From assembly GCF_016808335.1 (NCBI RefSeq), contig NC_053150.1, forward strand, positions 25,254,538 through 25,318,537: a stretch of DNA of 64,000 nt, read 5' to 3'. Position 1 is the first letter of the stretch, and each line of letters begins with the position of its first letter. Positions 12,022 to 22,469 of the stretch are shown here, one piece after another. The notes under the pieces are model-generated. The model worked only from the letters and a program-made list of their open reading frames with translations. It had not been told where the DNA came from and did no database searches. A program made the translations under genes and the position numbers. Source of the DNA: Panicum virgatum. Its lineage: Eukaryota; Streptophyta; Magnoliopsida; Poales; Poaceae.

Positions 12022-12382
12022 TGTGGCGGAACCACCCAAAACTACTGGGCCCGGGTGCACTGATCGTTGATGCTAAGCAACTCTGACCCAAATTGGCACT
12101 CACCGGTAGTTCCTCGAGTGAAGCCTCGATAAAAGCCACGCTATTCCAGGATCAGCAGACAACACTCACAAGAAGGAGAGCCCAGAAATTACAACACAGA
12201 ACATTTCATACATCTCAGAGTGATTGCAGCGGAAAGGAAATTTATTACAAACCATGTTCAGAGTAGCAAAGTACTACAGAATTCCAAACTCCACAAATTA
12301 TTCAAGTCTCATTGTTCAGCGGAAGCATTAAAAGATAACTAGCGAAATAACGTGATGCATCGATAAAGCCCGTACGAAAGCA

Positions 12383-12498
12383 TCACTCAGTGGGAGGGTG
12401 GTCAGCACCAGCTGAAGGGCCATCCCGCTCAACAGACCAACCCGGAGGCAAGGTACACGGCCAAGTAAGACTCGCAAACAGATCCTCGAAGTTAGTAC
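12383..12498 (-). other. Conserved LTR cassette, putative exon 3 (LPPGW)
   Basis: On the minus strand ACTGTTTTTCAG is followed by an open block encoding TNFEDLFASLTWPCTLPPGW and a further 17 residues, stopping at TGA 12385-12383. Compared with the copy at 59700, seven of nine codon differences are synonymous, which suggests it was under coding constraint before decay. The conserved hairpin lies 26 nt before the acceptor. Confidence 0.5.
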
Positions 12499-12523
12499 CT
12501 GAAAAACAGTGCCACAAGCAAGG

Positions 12524-12543
12524 CTGAGTATACTAATACTCAG
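12524..12543 (-). promoter_or_regulatory. Conserved LTR hairpin (8-bp stem, 4-nt loop)
   Basis: CTGAGTAT and ATACTCAG form a perfect inverted repeat around a 4-base loop. The same stem occurs at the equivalent place in the LTRs at 24940, 33871, 40477 and 55782. Function unknown. Confidence 0.7.
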
Positions 12544-13460
12544 CAAGACTGACCCGTCACCGGATATAACATAGTCTGCTAACTAGACATGCAAGGCTTT
12601 TTGGTTGGTGGGGTTTATTTTTGCCAAAAACGCCACTAAGAGTTGATCCTTATTTTCAGATTTTATTTAGCCATCTTCTATTTAGATTAACCATTCTAAG
12701 TTTGCATCTAACTCTACACAAACATGGTAGAGCAATCATTTAATCAACCAGCAGTATTATCATCATCATGTTCCACTTGTTACTCTGTGTGACCGAAAAC
12801 ATTAAGCAATCTCATGCCGTGAGAGGCGGACGATTCTAAATCGAATTTCAACCTGCCAGGGGAACCTAACGCACATGTATGGGAACCAAGTCACCCACAC
12901 AACTTTTCCCCTTTCTTTCCAGTCCATGGATCCGGGTCACCCTCCCCGACTACAGAGCCCGATGTCTCTGCACCCGTACGTCCGGACAAAAATAAAACCT
13001 ACTTCTACCAAGAGGGTGAATGGTCGTTGCACTCGCCGGTCCAATCAGGTACTTAAGCTTACCGATTACCATATTTCTCGACATGTGGCTAGTACTTTCA
13101 AACGCTTAACGAAATGAGCCACACACCGCGACCTTAACCATTTTTTACTACACCAGCGGGGTATCACAACTACACAACCCCGCCCGTTGTCCTTATATTT
13201 CAGCAGGAATTAAAGTCAGTAAAATTCCTATTTGCTCGCGAGAGGCAGGAAACCCCTCGACTTCTACCGTACCTAATTAGCATGGCAACTAGTCGATAAA
13301 AGATCCGGGTATCAAATATAGGGACCTAGGGATCATGCATCTAAGGTTTTCGATCAACGCCTAGAAAACTTAAATGCAGAAATAAACTTATTACAACACA
13401 TTATAAATAGATAGATGAATAATAACTCAGAAAATAGCGGGATCATGCACCGGGGCTTGC

Positions 13461-13604
13461 CTTCTTGGGCACTGTCAGGCAGAAAAACCTCTGGGGCTTG
13501 GCCCAGGTCTTGAGATAAATTAGCACAGTTCAAAATAACCTCTTGATCAACACGAGAGTCCGCGGGCACCAGTTCGTATTCTCCGTCCGTGAGATTAACC
13601 GTTC
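13461..13604 (-). other. Conserved LTR cassette, putative exon 2 (YELVP)
   Basis: On the minus strand TACATATAG precedes a 144-nt block encoding DGEYELVPADSRVDQE, ending at GAAG|GCAAGC. The length is a multiple of three and the end phase fits the acceptor of the exon at 12498. Compared with the copy at 58585, 8 of 14 differing codons are synonymous. Confidence 0.5.
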
Positions 13605-15493
13605 CTATATGTAATGCAAGATTATGAGTTATTCATGAATAACGATTTCTTTCCTCCAAGATAAAGTTGTAGTTCAAAAAAAGTTAATTCAGTGATGATC
13701 TCAACATTTCATTTCATGGGCAGTCATTTATGGAGTAGTAAACACAACTATGTGTCTTCATGAATGAGTGTGGGGTTTGGTTTTCATTTTTATCATTAAA
13801 ACATAGCATGTTTTCACTATTTCATAACAACAAATCTACTCATGAGCTAGTGATGAAAAATTTAAGTAACATAGATCCCATACTTTAGCATCTAACCATA
13901 AAGCAATTAACCATAACTATTCATGTAATAGATTACTCTAGTTGCTTCACCTTTTTCCACAGAACGTTTGACATGGGTTCTGGTGTTACAAATTTTACGG
14001 GAGCATCTATAAAGTATCTACTCAGTACTGTAATTTTTCCAGATTTTATTCGCTTATACAGCAGAGGTGACAAAAAGAACAAATTTAGCAAGCCATTAAC
14101 TAAGATTAATTCTACAGAGAGTTATACTAGGGATATGGTCATCAAATTTTTACCAGAGCCTATTCATAAGCTAAACATTCTCCACAAAAATTACCAAGCT
14201 TTATAGCATGAGTTAGCATAAATTTTTCAAAGTTCATCTGATCAGTACTGCAAGTGAACTTTTTATTATAGCTAGAATGTACTCGAACTAAGAACATGCC
14301 CAAAACTCATAATCAGATATGGTGTAGTTTACCCAGAACAAAAAATGGTAAACCTAACCATGAGATAATAAGCATGATTTTCATCTAAAGCAAAACTTAG
14401 TAACTGTAGCTCAAAATTTTCAGGAAGGATCATAGAACTAAAGTGAGACTTTAGAAATAAAAATAGATTTTTCTGAGCATAAAAACTATATATTATGAAT
14501 TCAGTTGATCAAACAAGCATAAATCAGGGTATATAGTAAAAGAACTCTAATAAATCTGAAATTTATGGATTAACAAGGTTTCCGTTACACATGCATGCAG
14601 TAGAAATTCTAGAGCAAGTTTAGGTATATGTTTTTCAGTATTAAATCCTGAAAGTCAACAACAGATTAGAGAATCTTGATTGTTCCAACTTGATAACTAT
14701 TTTGGTTGGGTGCCATCTTTTTATTGTGAGCTTAATATTCCATCAGTGATAACATATTAAAAAATCAAGGTCATTTGTTGTGTGGAACTTCCTGAACATG
14801 CATAGGTTGATTTTCTTATTCTTTTTCCTAGATTAAATTTGGTAGAGTTTATGCAGATTTGACTATTACAAAACTTGTAGATCATGTTACAAGGATTCCA
14901 GATCAGTTGAGTTTGTATTTTTACGATTTTTCTGTAATTTGTTTTGCATTTTAGAAGTTTACTGGCAAACACTGGAAATCTTGCAAACACACCCTTGAGC
15001 GAAAAAAAACAAATTACAACCGGGTCCTTCGTCGGCCTTCTCCGCCGTTGCATCTTGCCGGTGGTGTTCTACTAGGCAGGGCTTACCGGGGCTGCAACGG
15101 GGAGGCGCGTGAGAGAGAGAAGGTCGAGGAACACCCACCCTTGTAGCCGTTCGGGTGGAGGATGGTCGGAGACGAGCTCGCCGGCGCTAATGGCGGGGAA
15201 GATGTTCGGGTCGCCGGCGTTGTAGGCGAAAGAGGGCTCGGGGTAGAGGAACGCCGCGCGCACGAGCACCGCGAGAGCGTGAGGAAGCTCCTGGGTGGCT
15301 CTCGTGCACGTTCTCCCTCTAGGTTGGCCGGTCCGCGGTGAGCCCGAGCTCGCCGGCGGCGGCGCAGAAGGGGAACGACGACGGGAAGGCATCTGGATTC
15401 GATTCCACGCGCGTGGAGCTTAACTGGGGGTGGAGAAGCTACTAGTGTGGATGGATGGAGCAATGCGAGGCTGTGGTGGCTGGTCCGCTCGAG

Positions 15494-15511
15494 CTAGATC
15501 TCACCGGCCAT
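15494..15511 (-). other. Micro-ORF MAGEI in LTR leader
   Basis: ATG at 15511 followed by four codons and TAG, located about 65 nt downstream of the TATA box. The identical peptide and position occur at 56624-56641. It could act as an upstream ORF on the LTR transcript. Confidence 0.45.
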
Positions 15512-15573
15512 GGCGGACAGTGGAAGGAGGGAGAAGAAAGGGAAGTCGCGCGACGGCGGGGCTCTGGGGCTAC

Positions 15574-15578
15574 TTATA
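15574..15578 (-). promoter_or_regulatory. LTR TATA box (minus strand)
   Basis: Minus-strand GGCCTATAAGTAG, matching the position and context of GGCCTATAAGAAC at 56556 in the related LTR, upstream of a CT-rich leader and ATG. Confidence 0.6.
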
Positions 15579-16353
15579 GGCCAGAGAGCACCTGGGCGAG
15601 GGGAGTGGCGTCTGGGGGAGGTCGATTTGGTTTGGGGCTACTTACTGGCGGAGCGAGCAGCGGCGCTACGCATGGCGGGGCGGCGTGGCGGCTCAGGAGG
15701 GCGCCAGGGACGCGTGTTAGCGTGGGGAGGTGCCAAGGGGCAGGCCAGGTGGCGCTGGAGGGCTTCCCCGGGTCCATTTGGCCGCGGACGCGTCGTGGAC
15801 GAGGTCCACCGGCGGCGTACGGCGGGCGGCGGGCGAAACAGAGCAACCAAGAGGAGAGAGATGGAGGTGAGGGCCTATCTGTGATTTCTAAAAGTTCAGG
15901 GACCTCTCGGTAAACTAAAAAATATCTCCTACTTAGAGGGCTCAAACGAAAAAGTGTTGAATACCAATTTTTCATAACTTTTCAAGATCTACAACTTTTG
16001 TGTTAAACAAATTTTCATTTGAAACTCACATGTTGAACTATTTATAAATTTACAAACTTGCACAAAAGGGCTTTGATTTTATTCAGTTTTTGATTGGTTT
16101 TTGGCTGAACTTCAATTGAGCACATGTCAATTAAAGTACCTCTCATAAGCCAACTAAAATTTTGTGCACAATTTTGAATTGAAATTGGAGTAGCTTTTCA
16201 CTCCTTTTTCTTTCTCCTTTAATTTCTTTTGTATACTTTGACTTTTACTTGACCCCTCCTCTTTGAATTAATTTCCCACATTTTTCTTTTAAGTTTAAAT
16301 GGGGTATAGTGATCTGTATTTAAGTGTACTAACACCTGAGGTGTCACACTAAC

Positions 16354-16516
16354 TCTTTTGGCTTTGCTATCTTCAAGTGAACTTTTCTGGCTTTCATTCG
16401 CTTTTGATCACTTGAGTTAGCTCTCCTTGTTTTCTATTTCATTTTTGGTTATCTTTTTCTTTCACTAGTGCCCGTGTGGGGTGTGGTGTTGACAATGCAC
16501 TCATCAAGGGGGAGAT
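16354..16516 (+). promoter_or_regulatory. Copia 3' sequence and final polypurine tract
   Basis: Copia 3' noncoding sequence resumes after the solo LTR and ends in CATCAAGGGGGAGA just before the LTR start at 16517. The purine run at 16506-16515 is the plus-strand primer (PPT). Confidence 0.8.
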
Positions 16517-17721
16517 TGAGAGGCAGTGGAGGCCTGCTCCTTGGTGTGATGAGTGATTGCCAACATGTGGAGTGGACTAACTGTGTGTAGTCGCGACTCT
16601 GTGGAGATTGCGCCAGTTCTTGGTCTGTGGTGTGCAGGTACACGGATGTCGCGGTGGCAGCGAGATGGTTTGGACAAGAGCGAGGTGCGTGCCGATGCAC
16701 CATGCGGCGGCGTTGCGGTGGTAGGGAGCTCGACGACCATGCGGAGGCGGGAGACCTTGACGTGGCGCTGGAGTTCCGACCGGACGACCGTGCGGTGGAG
16801 AAGGGCGGCCCAAATGCTTGGGCCACTGCTGGGCCGCGTTGCGATCCACTCCTGGCGCCAAAGCGGGACGACGTGGAGTTTGTTGGTAGCTCGGGAAAAA
16901 CCAACGGCTGGGATGCATCGACGTCGGCAAAGTCGGAGAGGGATGGCGATGGCGTCTGGATGACGAAGGCGCTAGGGCCCCGGCGGGAGGTCGGACACAT
17001 GGCGACATTGGGCTTGGACAGATTTTTTCCTTATCACCGGTTAAAACGACGTTCGAGTTCGATGTCGTCGGATCAACCGGTGAGCAGGATTTTTGCGTTT
17101 TAGGGTTTCTGGGGTTTTTGGGGTAGTTTCTCGGTTGCACCGGTGTTTTAGTACTCCACGGACATCGGATCAACCGGCGAAGCCTCACCAGCATCTCCTT
17201 GCTCGCTTTCTACCCATTACACCGGTGTATAGGTTTTCTCACCGTCGGTTAAACCAGTGATCGGTGTAGTTGTTTTTTCCTTCTCTCTGGACAACTACAC
17301 CGGTGCTTTGAATTTGACTTCGTCGGTTCAACCGGTGTTCAGTTGGTCCATTTTGGAGCCTCTCTGGACAACTACACCGGTGTTTGTTGTCGAATTCGTC
17401 GGATCAACCAGTGATCATTTTTTACTGCTGCCGGCTCTGACTCATCGGTTCTACCGACGCACTCAGTCTCATATGCGTCGGATCAACCGGTGAGTTATAC
17501 CGAGATGTTTCCTGCGCTGTTTCTTCGTGTTTGCTTCCGTGGTTGTCCTAGTGTGTTCCTAGGGTTTCTTGTGTTGGTGTAGCTCCTCCACAACTACTCC
17601 ACGCTTCGCCTAGGACTCTAGGGTTGGGGTGCACACTTGGATCTTGAGCCAAAATTTTCGATCGCGATAATTTTTATCGGCTCCCATTCACCCCCCTCTG
17701 GTCGTCTTTCTCGGTCCTACA
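16517..17721 (+). mobile_element. 3' LTR of the Sirevirus-like copia element
   Basis: Begins TGAGAGGCAG right after the PPT and ends TCGGTCCTACA, the typical Sirevirus LTR end. It contains the CCGGT-rich palindrome cluster and a run CCCCCCTCTGGTCG near the end. Length about 1205 bp. The matching 5' LTR is not in the window. ORFs across 16449-17194 in several frames are shadows of GC-rich LTR sequence. Confidence 0.8.
17030..17495. repeat. Palindromic CACCGGTG / GGATCAACCGGTGA repeats in copia LTR
   Basis: About six diverged units of 60-100 bp, each pairing an ACACCGGTG-type site with a CGTCGG(A/T)TCAACCGGTGA-type site (near 17036-17090, 17140-17180, 17220-17260, 17290-17340, 17375-17420, 17440-17490). 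Palindromic multi-copy motifs in the LTR are a described Sirevirus feature with a presumed cis-regulatory role. Confidence 0.75.
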
Positions 17722-17931
17722 ACTGTTGCGGCTGGAAATGTTTCTACAGAGCCTCTGGTGAAAAATTCCATGAACGGCGGACCGTTCGCCTCTTACCCGC
17801 GGACCGTCTGCGCTTCCAAGTTTCAAACAGTGCATAATTCAATGAACATTCTCAAATCCAACTTCAATTTAGGATCATTACTCATATAAATTTCTAAAAA
17901 TTGCGAAAATAGCATGAACACCATCCAAAAA
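17722..17931 (-). other. Probable remnant of the minus-strand copia 3' region
   Basis: A short stretch between the copia LTR end and the Athila-like LTR start. It contains CGGACCGT / ACGGTCCG-type palindromic words seen in grass copia LTRs. It may be the left continuation of the minus-strand copia element at 50568-54062, split by element B. No coding content. Confidence 0.35.
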
Positions 17932-18317
17932 TGTTGACGGTCCTTAAGTCAGAAATAAAGTCATCAACTCCTGCATCTTTTCGTAACTTTCAAACACCAA
18001 AAGTAGTTATAGGGCTTATTTCTAATCATTTCCACGAGTTTTGGTGATTCTTGGATTGCAGGCACCCATACACGGAATAAGGCAAAAACATACATAGGAC
18101 GCAATACAAGTGCACAGAAAATCCAATCCTGTGTCACACTTATGAAGAGGGCCCCATTGTCAGAACAAAACTGACGTATCTAACCCCGGCACCGACATAT
18201 CAGAGAAGAGGACACACCTAGCAGTCACCCTGCAAAAGACGGTGGGCAAAGGCGGCAAAGGGGGGTCGGCCAAACCCCCGGTTCAGCCGAACCTGGACTG
18301 GTTCCCGGCCCCCTCAG
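17932..18317 (+). mobile_element. Element B 5' LTR, first part
   Basis: Aligns with 49307-49690 from TGTTGACGGTCC to TTCCCGG..CCCTCAG. It is cut after CTCAG (18313-18317), the target duplication of element C, and continues at 38752. Confidence 0.88.
18264..18296. repeat. GGCCGAACC-type quasi-palindrome, copy 1
   Basis: GGTCGGCCAAACC and GGTTCAGCCGAACC arms, diverged by point changes. In the 5' LTR of B. Confidence 0.7.
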
Positions 18318-18645
18318 TGTTGATGGTCATTAAGTATGAAATATGACCATCAACCATACATATAAAAGAAGGAAAACTATACTTCTTGCTCACATATTTG
18401 TATCACTAACCTAGCTCCACAGTTGTTTTCGAAGATCTATGATTTCAGGAGCACAAGTCCGGAATAAGAAGAAAACACGACGAATACGCAGACAAAGTCG
18501 CAGAAGATCGTGTCCTGCGTAACACATGCAAAGGAGGCCCACAAACCAGGCCCAACCGACCAACGAAACCCCGGCACAGACCATCTAACATCAGGACCCA
18601 CCAGGCAGTGTACCAGAGAAAGGCGGTGGCTAGAGCCGCCAAAGT

Positions 18646-18678
18646 GGGGCCGGCCGAACCCTTGGTTCGGCCGAACCT
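18646..18678. repeat. GGCCGAACC quasi-palindrome, copy 2
   Basis: Perfect 9-bp arms GGCCGAACC and GGTTCGGCC around CTT, about 110 bp upstream of the TATA box of the C LTR. Confidence 0.85.
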
Positions 18679-18787
18679 AGACTGACGCCAGTCCAGGTGC
18701 ACTTTGGCGGGAAGATCACTCTGATCCTCCTGAAGGCGGTTATGAACATTTCCATGTTTATCTTGGCGGGAACTGACCTCAAGGAGC

Positions 18788-18795
18788 TATAAAAA
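18788..18795 (+). promoter_or_regulatory. TATA box of element C LTR
   Basis: GAGCTATAAAAAGGGGCC followed by a CT/CA-rich leader typical of LTR transcription starts. Confidence 0.75.
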
Positions 18796-19865
18796 GGGGC
18801 CTCCCACCACTCTCACCACACACACCACATGAAGGCCTCTCTCTCACACTCTCTTGTGACTTGTACTTCATAGGATAGTGGAGCTAGGCTAGTGCTTCAT
18901 CTCTTTAGAAAATCCAGTCGTCCTCGGGGTCGGCGAGCAATCCTCGGCCTCTAGTATGGCTTTGTATTCCGACTTTCGTTATGCTGTTCATATTGAGTTC
19001 ATTCTTGGTTATCTTGCTATGTTCTTAGCATGCTTAGCCTTGATCTGTTCTTTATCAAGTTATACTAGTTGCTTTCTTAGACCAGATGATCTGGGTAAGG
19101 ATATCGCTTCGTTGTGCTTTCGGGCTTGCCTTAGCATCTTACATGTCCATCCGAAGGGTGGGGGACCCGGGGGTGTTAGTGTAGTGACCTCATATGTGGG
19201 CATGGTGCTCGGGTATGTGGGATCCTTCGGATATGACGGTGCTCCATGGTGTGACTGGGGTAGACCGCAGGTGGTGACAGTCGTATCAGTCCGCCGGGAA
19301 GATGCTTCTCGGTTAGCGTACTCCCCGACATTCAGGTATCGTGTAGGAGTTCATGCAAAGATGAAACAGGACTAGATGTTCTCCAGTGCAGGTCATTCTC
19401 CCCGATGTCCCTAATTTCCTGGTACCTGCAGTTCTAAGCATGTGGCTAACGTAACTTATCTGCTAACATGAATAGTATACTAGGATCTGATGCCTATGCT
19501 CCCACTAACCTTAGGTGTGCTCGTTTATTCTTTATTCATGAGAGTTGGCTATCCTGTGTGTGTCACATTACCCCTGATTATCCTTTATTTATCACTTACC
19601 CCTTCATAATCAGTAGTCTGCACCTTACTTCATAATGTCATGGTTATGGAACTAGTAAATATCTTTACACAACCTAGCCATCCCTTGGGAAAATATAAAT
19701 AACGATACCCTGAATACTTCCGGGTGAAATGCTACAACGGTATATCCATGCGCTTGCGGATCCTTCTGTAAACGTTAAGACATACCAACACGGCATTCCC
19801 TTGGTGGCGTTGCTAGGAACTAACCCCTCCTAGTGGCGACGCTAACAAATACCAACAAGCATTTC

Positions 19866-19884
19866 TGGCGCCATTGCCGGGGAT
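19866..19884 (+). promoter_or_regulatory. Primer binding site, tRNA-Asp type
   Basis: TGGCGCCATTGCCGGGGAT, complementary to the 3' end of plant tRNA-Asp with one difference, 8 nt after the LTR end. Athila-type elements usually use this tRNA. Confidence 0.9.
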
Positions 19885-20155
19885 GGCACAAGGTGTAAAG
19901 ATGTTACTAAGCACATAAACATGGCAATATGAGTAAGAGGTAGCTACTACTTATACAGGCTAATGTGTTTATCTTTTTGTTTTCTCCTGATTGGATGAAA
20001 ATAGGGTAGTGTATGTCTGGTTTCTCCTTGCCGACAAATTTCGTTGAAAATCCCGAGAAGATCTTGAGAAGGGTCCACCTCGCGTCGTCCCTCCTCCGCT
20101 CTCGCAGTCAACAAGCGAGCCAGCCTCCCAAGCACCATCAACAATCACCGAACTC

Positions 20156-21129
20156 ATGGCTGAGAAGACTCTCCGCAACTTCTCCGTCCCCTCAGCTGCC
20201 AATGTCGCAACTAGACCCAACATTGATGTTGGGGACATGAGCTTTGAGCTGAAGTCCAGCCTCATAAACATGGTGCAGGCTAGCCCATTCTGTGGCAAGC
20301 CAAATGAGGACACCAACGCCCATCTCCAAAACTTTCTGGAGTTATGCAAGGCCGAAACCATACGGGGCGTTATGGCTGACGCCATCAGACTCCGTCTGTT
20401 TCCTTTCTCCTTCCTGGGGAAAGCAAAATAGTGGTTTTATCAGAATAAGGAAGCCGTCAGCACGTGGGACAATTGTTCCACTGCGTTCCTCGCCAAATTC
20501 TTTCCGTTGGGCAAAACAAATGCCCTACATGGAAGAATTTCAAGTTTCTAGCAGACAGGGATGGAATCCATCCCAGAAGCTTGGGAGAGACTGCAAGAAT
20601 ACATACTCGTCTTTCCTCATCATGGGATGGATGAGTGGCTCGTGCTCCAAAGCTTCTACAATGGACTAACGACTACATCCAGAGCCCATCTCGATGCTGC
20701 TGCTGGAGGAGCCTACCTAGACCTGACAATCACCAAGGCTACGGCCTTAATTGAAAAGATGGTCTCCAACCAAGGCTGGAACGAGGAGAGTTCCTAGCCC
20801 AGAACTAAGGACGGAACGCATACCATCAAGGAGACGGATATGCTCGCCGCCAAGCTGGTCCTCCTACTAAAGAAACTCGATGAAGGGAACCGCAACAGAT
20901 GCTTGTTCCCATCCATGCCATGAACTGATACTTGACGTGTGAGGTTTGTGGTGACGGTGGACACTCAGGGAATGACTGCCCCGAGACCCATGAAGACGCA
21001 ACCTACATCAACAACAACAACACTGGGTTTCGTCCACAAGGAGGCCAGGGATGGGGTCAGCACGCCCACCATTCCAAGGAGGGGGTAACAACTTTAACTC
21101 AAATTTCAATTCGAACCAACCCTCCTTGA
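20156..21129 (+). pseudogene. gag: gag (capsid and zinc knuckle) of Athila-like element C
   Basis: Starts at ATG 20156 (MAEKTLRNFSVPS). The capsid domain is clear: KSSLINMVQASPFCGKPNED, HLQNFLELC, RLRLFPFSFLGKAK, then PEAWERLQEYI and FYNGLTTTSR in the same frame after stops at about 20429 and 20549. A frameshift follows. The zinc knuckle CEVCGDGGHSGNDC (CX2CX4HX4C) is at about 20938-20981 in another frame. A stop at 21127-21129 separates the next block. Gag packages the element RNA and forms the particle. A shorter upstream ATG at 20013 opens in a different frame and is not part of it. Confidence 0.88.
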
Positions 21130-22000
21130 GATACCATGAAGAGTTTTGGCCAAGCTAAAATAAACGAATCTTTAAACAAGAAGCTTGCTGCCAACGATAA
21201 AATTTTAGAAGGTATAAATGCCAAAGTTGAAACTCTTAAAAATCAACTAAGTTTCAACAAAATGATAGAAACACAACTTGCGCAAATCGTTGCTACTATT
21301 CTTGTCTCTGAGAACGGGAAGATTCCGGGGCAACCCGAATCTCCTGTTGAAACTGCAAACATGGTGTCTACCGGGTGGGGCAACCTTCCCTGGCAGACTT
21401 CTCAAACTAACCATGCAGGATGGTACAATCCCCCCAAGAATGACACTTGGGATGGCCTGGTAGCAGCAATTCAAGAAGATCCAATGGTCCCCATGATCAG
21501 CTGCTCAATCTTCGATCAATACTATGAGCATGCACTCTGCGACCTGGGGGCCAGCGTCAATATTATGCCCATGGCAATTCAAGAAGATCCAATGGTCCCC
21601 ATGATCAGCTGCTCAATCTTCGATCAATACTATGAGCATGCACTCTGCGACCTGGGGCCAGCGTCAATATTATGCCCATGGTAATATATGAGAAACTCTT
21701 ATACCCTGATCTCTTCCCAACATATATGTGTGTGCAGCTCACAGACTCTACAATCCGTTATCCCGAGGGGATAGCCAAGAATGTCTTGGTCCGCGTGCAA
21801 GACTCCTTTGTCCTTGCAGACTTGGTGGTCATGGATATAGAAGGCGACCTCGGATCGAGTTCATCCTTGGGCGACCATTCCTGAAGGCCGCCAGAGCAAG
21901 GATCAATGTAGGAAGAGGAGAAATCCGCTTCCGCATTGGAAAGGAGAACATGTTCTTCAGATTCAAACAAAGGGAAGAGCAGCGCATCCTGAATGGATAG
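21130..22000 (+). pseudogene. Gag C-terminal linker and retropepsin of element C
   Basis: Same frame as the zinc knuckle: a lysine-rich coiled segment (KINESLNKKLAANDKILEG, KNQLSFNKMIETQLAQI) typical of Athila gag-pol, then the protease region with ALCDLGASVNIMP, the Athila form of the active-site loop. A 108-bp block containing this loop is tandemly duplicated (21466 and 21574); the second copy lacks one G and shifts the frame. YPEGIAKNVLVRVQDSFVLADL and, after another shift, FILGRPFLKAARARINV give the protease C-terminal half. The protease would mature Gag and Pol. No RT follows. Confidence 0.85.
21466..21680 (+). repeat. Tandem 108-bp duplication over the protease active site
   Basis: The unit from GCAATTCAAGAAGATCC to ATTATGCCCATG occurs twice head to tail at 21466-21573 and 21574-21680. 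The copies are identical except for a single missing G in GACCTGGGG of the second, which implies a recent event. Confidence 0.95.
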
Positions 22001-22466
22001 GATGACGAAGGGCAGGCACTTTGGGATGCCCCAGAATCCCCACCATCAAGACCTACGACCACACGATCCAAGAGAAGACGTGCAAAGAAGGTGTGGCGTA
22101 AGGTTGCAAGCTCGTCCTCGTCCAATTCTCCAAGACGAGCCGGGCAGTGGTAATCACAGCAGGAGAAAGGTCCCGCTTGTCAGACTCAAAACGACGAGTC
22201 CTTGCCGAAGGTAAATCGGTATGTATCTCATATTTACTTTTTCCTCATTTTGCTTTTCTCGACTTTTTCAATTTTTCCCACTACATATTTGAATTTTCAA
22301 AACACTCACGCATGCTAGAAACTTTTTTTAGCACTTTCCTGACTTTCACAAAAATCCAAAAATATCTCCAAGCATGTCGAAGCAATGTTTGGCCGGGCAC
22401 CCAAAATTCCAAAATATATAGCCGTTAGGGAACCCCTGGGCCCTGGCTGTCAGCCAGTGGGCCCAC
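22001..22466 (+). other. Spacer after protease, no gene supported
   Basis: A short decayed coding tail (to about 22215), then T-rich noncoding sequence. Where RT should follow in an autonomous Athila element, there is only this spacer leading into a promoter-like module. Confidence 0.6.
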
Positions 22467-22469
22467 AGG

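Larger units (their letters stand above)
12022..16348 (-). mobile_element. Solo gypsy LTR, minus orientation, A2-like family
   Basis: The plus-sense ends are TGTGGCGGAACC and GGTGTCACA, the reverse complement of the LTR at 55782-60173, with which it aligns over its whole length including the first 100 bases. It is flanked by CTGAC (12017-12021) and CTAAC (16349-16353), a 5-bp duplication with one mismatch. Length 4327 bp, with no internal domain, so it is a solo LTR formed by LTR-LTR recombination. On the minus strand it holds a TATA box at 15578-15574, the micro-ORF MAGEI, a GC-rich leader, a long AT-rich part, the YELVP and LPPGW cassettes and the conserved hairpin. Confidence 0.93.
5694..17721 (+). 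mobile_element. Sirevirus-like Ty1/copia element, 3' part, interrupted by two solo LTRs
   Basis: The pieces 5694-6245, 9548-12021 and 16349-17721 form one copia 3' half: RT N-terminus, RT C-terminus plus RNase H, a long region after pol with many GGGGGAG motifs, a final PPT and a 1.2 kb LTR. The solo LTRs 6246-9547 and 12022-16348 sit between them, each flanked by a 5-bp duplication. The 5' half (gag, protease, integrase, 5' LTR) is missing, lost at the left junction with the LTR at 2441-5693. Multiple PPT-like motifs and a palindrome-rich LTR are described traits of Sireviruses, which supports the assignment. Confidence 0.8.
18318..19857 (+). mobile_element. Element C 5' LTR
   Basis: TG..CA ends; begins with a perfect hairpin (GTTGATGGTCAT at 18319-18330, ATGACCATCAAC at 18343-18354) and ends ATACCAACA just before the primer site. 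It has a TATA box at 18788. The second half (19123-19857) aligns with 38013-38746. The ORF 18956-19375 lies in LTR sequence, is not conserved as a frame in the other copy, and is not called as a gene. Confidence 0.9.

Noticed and set aside
16449..17194. Overlapping ORFs of 130-205 codons, both strands
   Set aside because: Inside the copia LTR; no domain and no frame preference.
17030..17495. CRISPR-like repeated palindromes
   Set aside because: Units are irregular, diverged, lack unique spacers of fixed length, and sit in a plant retrotransposon LTR.
18956..19375. ORF of 139 codons in the C 5' LTR, with a 140-codon counterpart at 37938-38360
   Set aside because: LTR sequence; the two copies differ in frame-breaking ways and show no coding-type substitution pattern that I could see.
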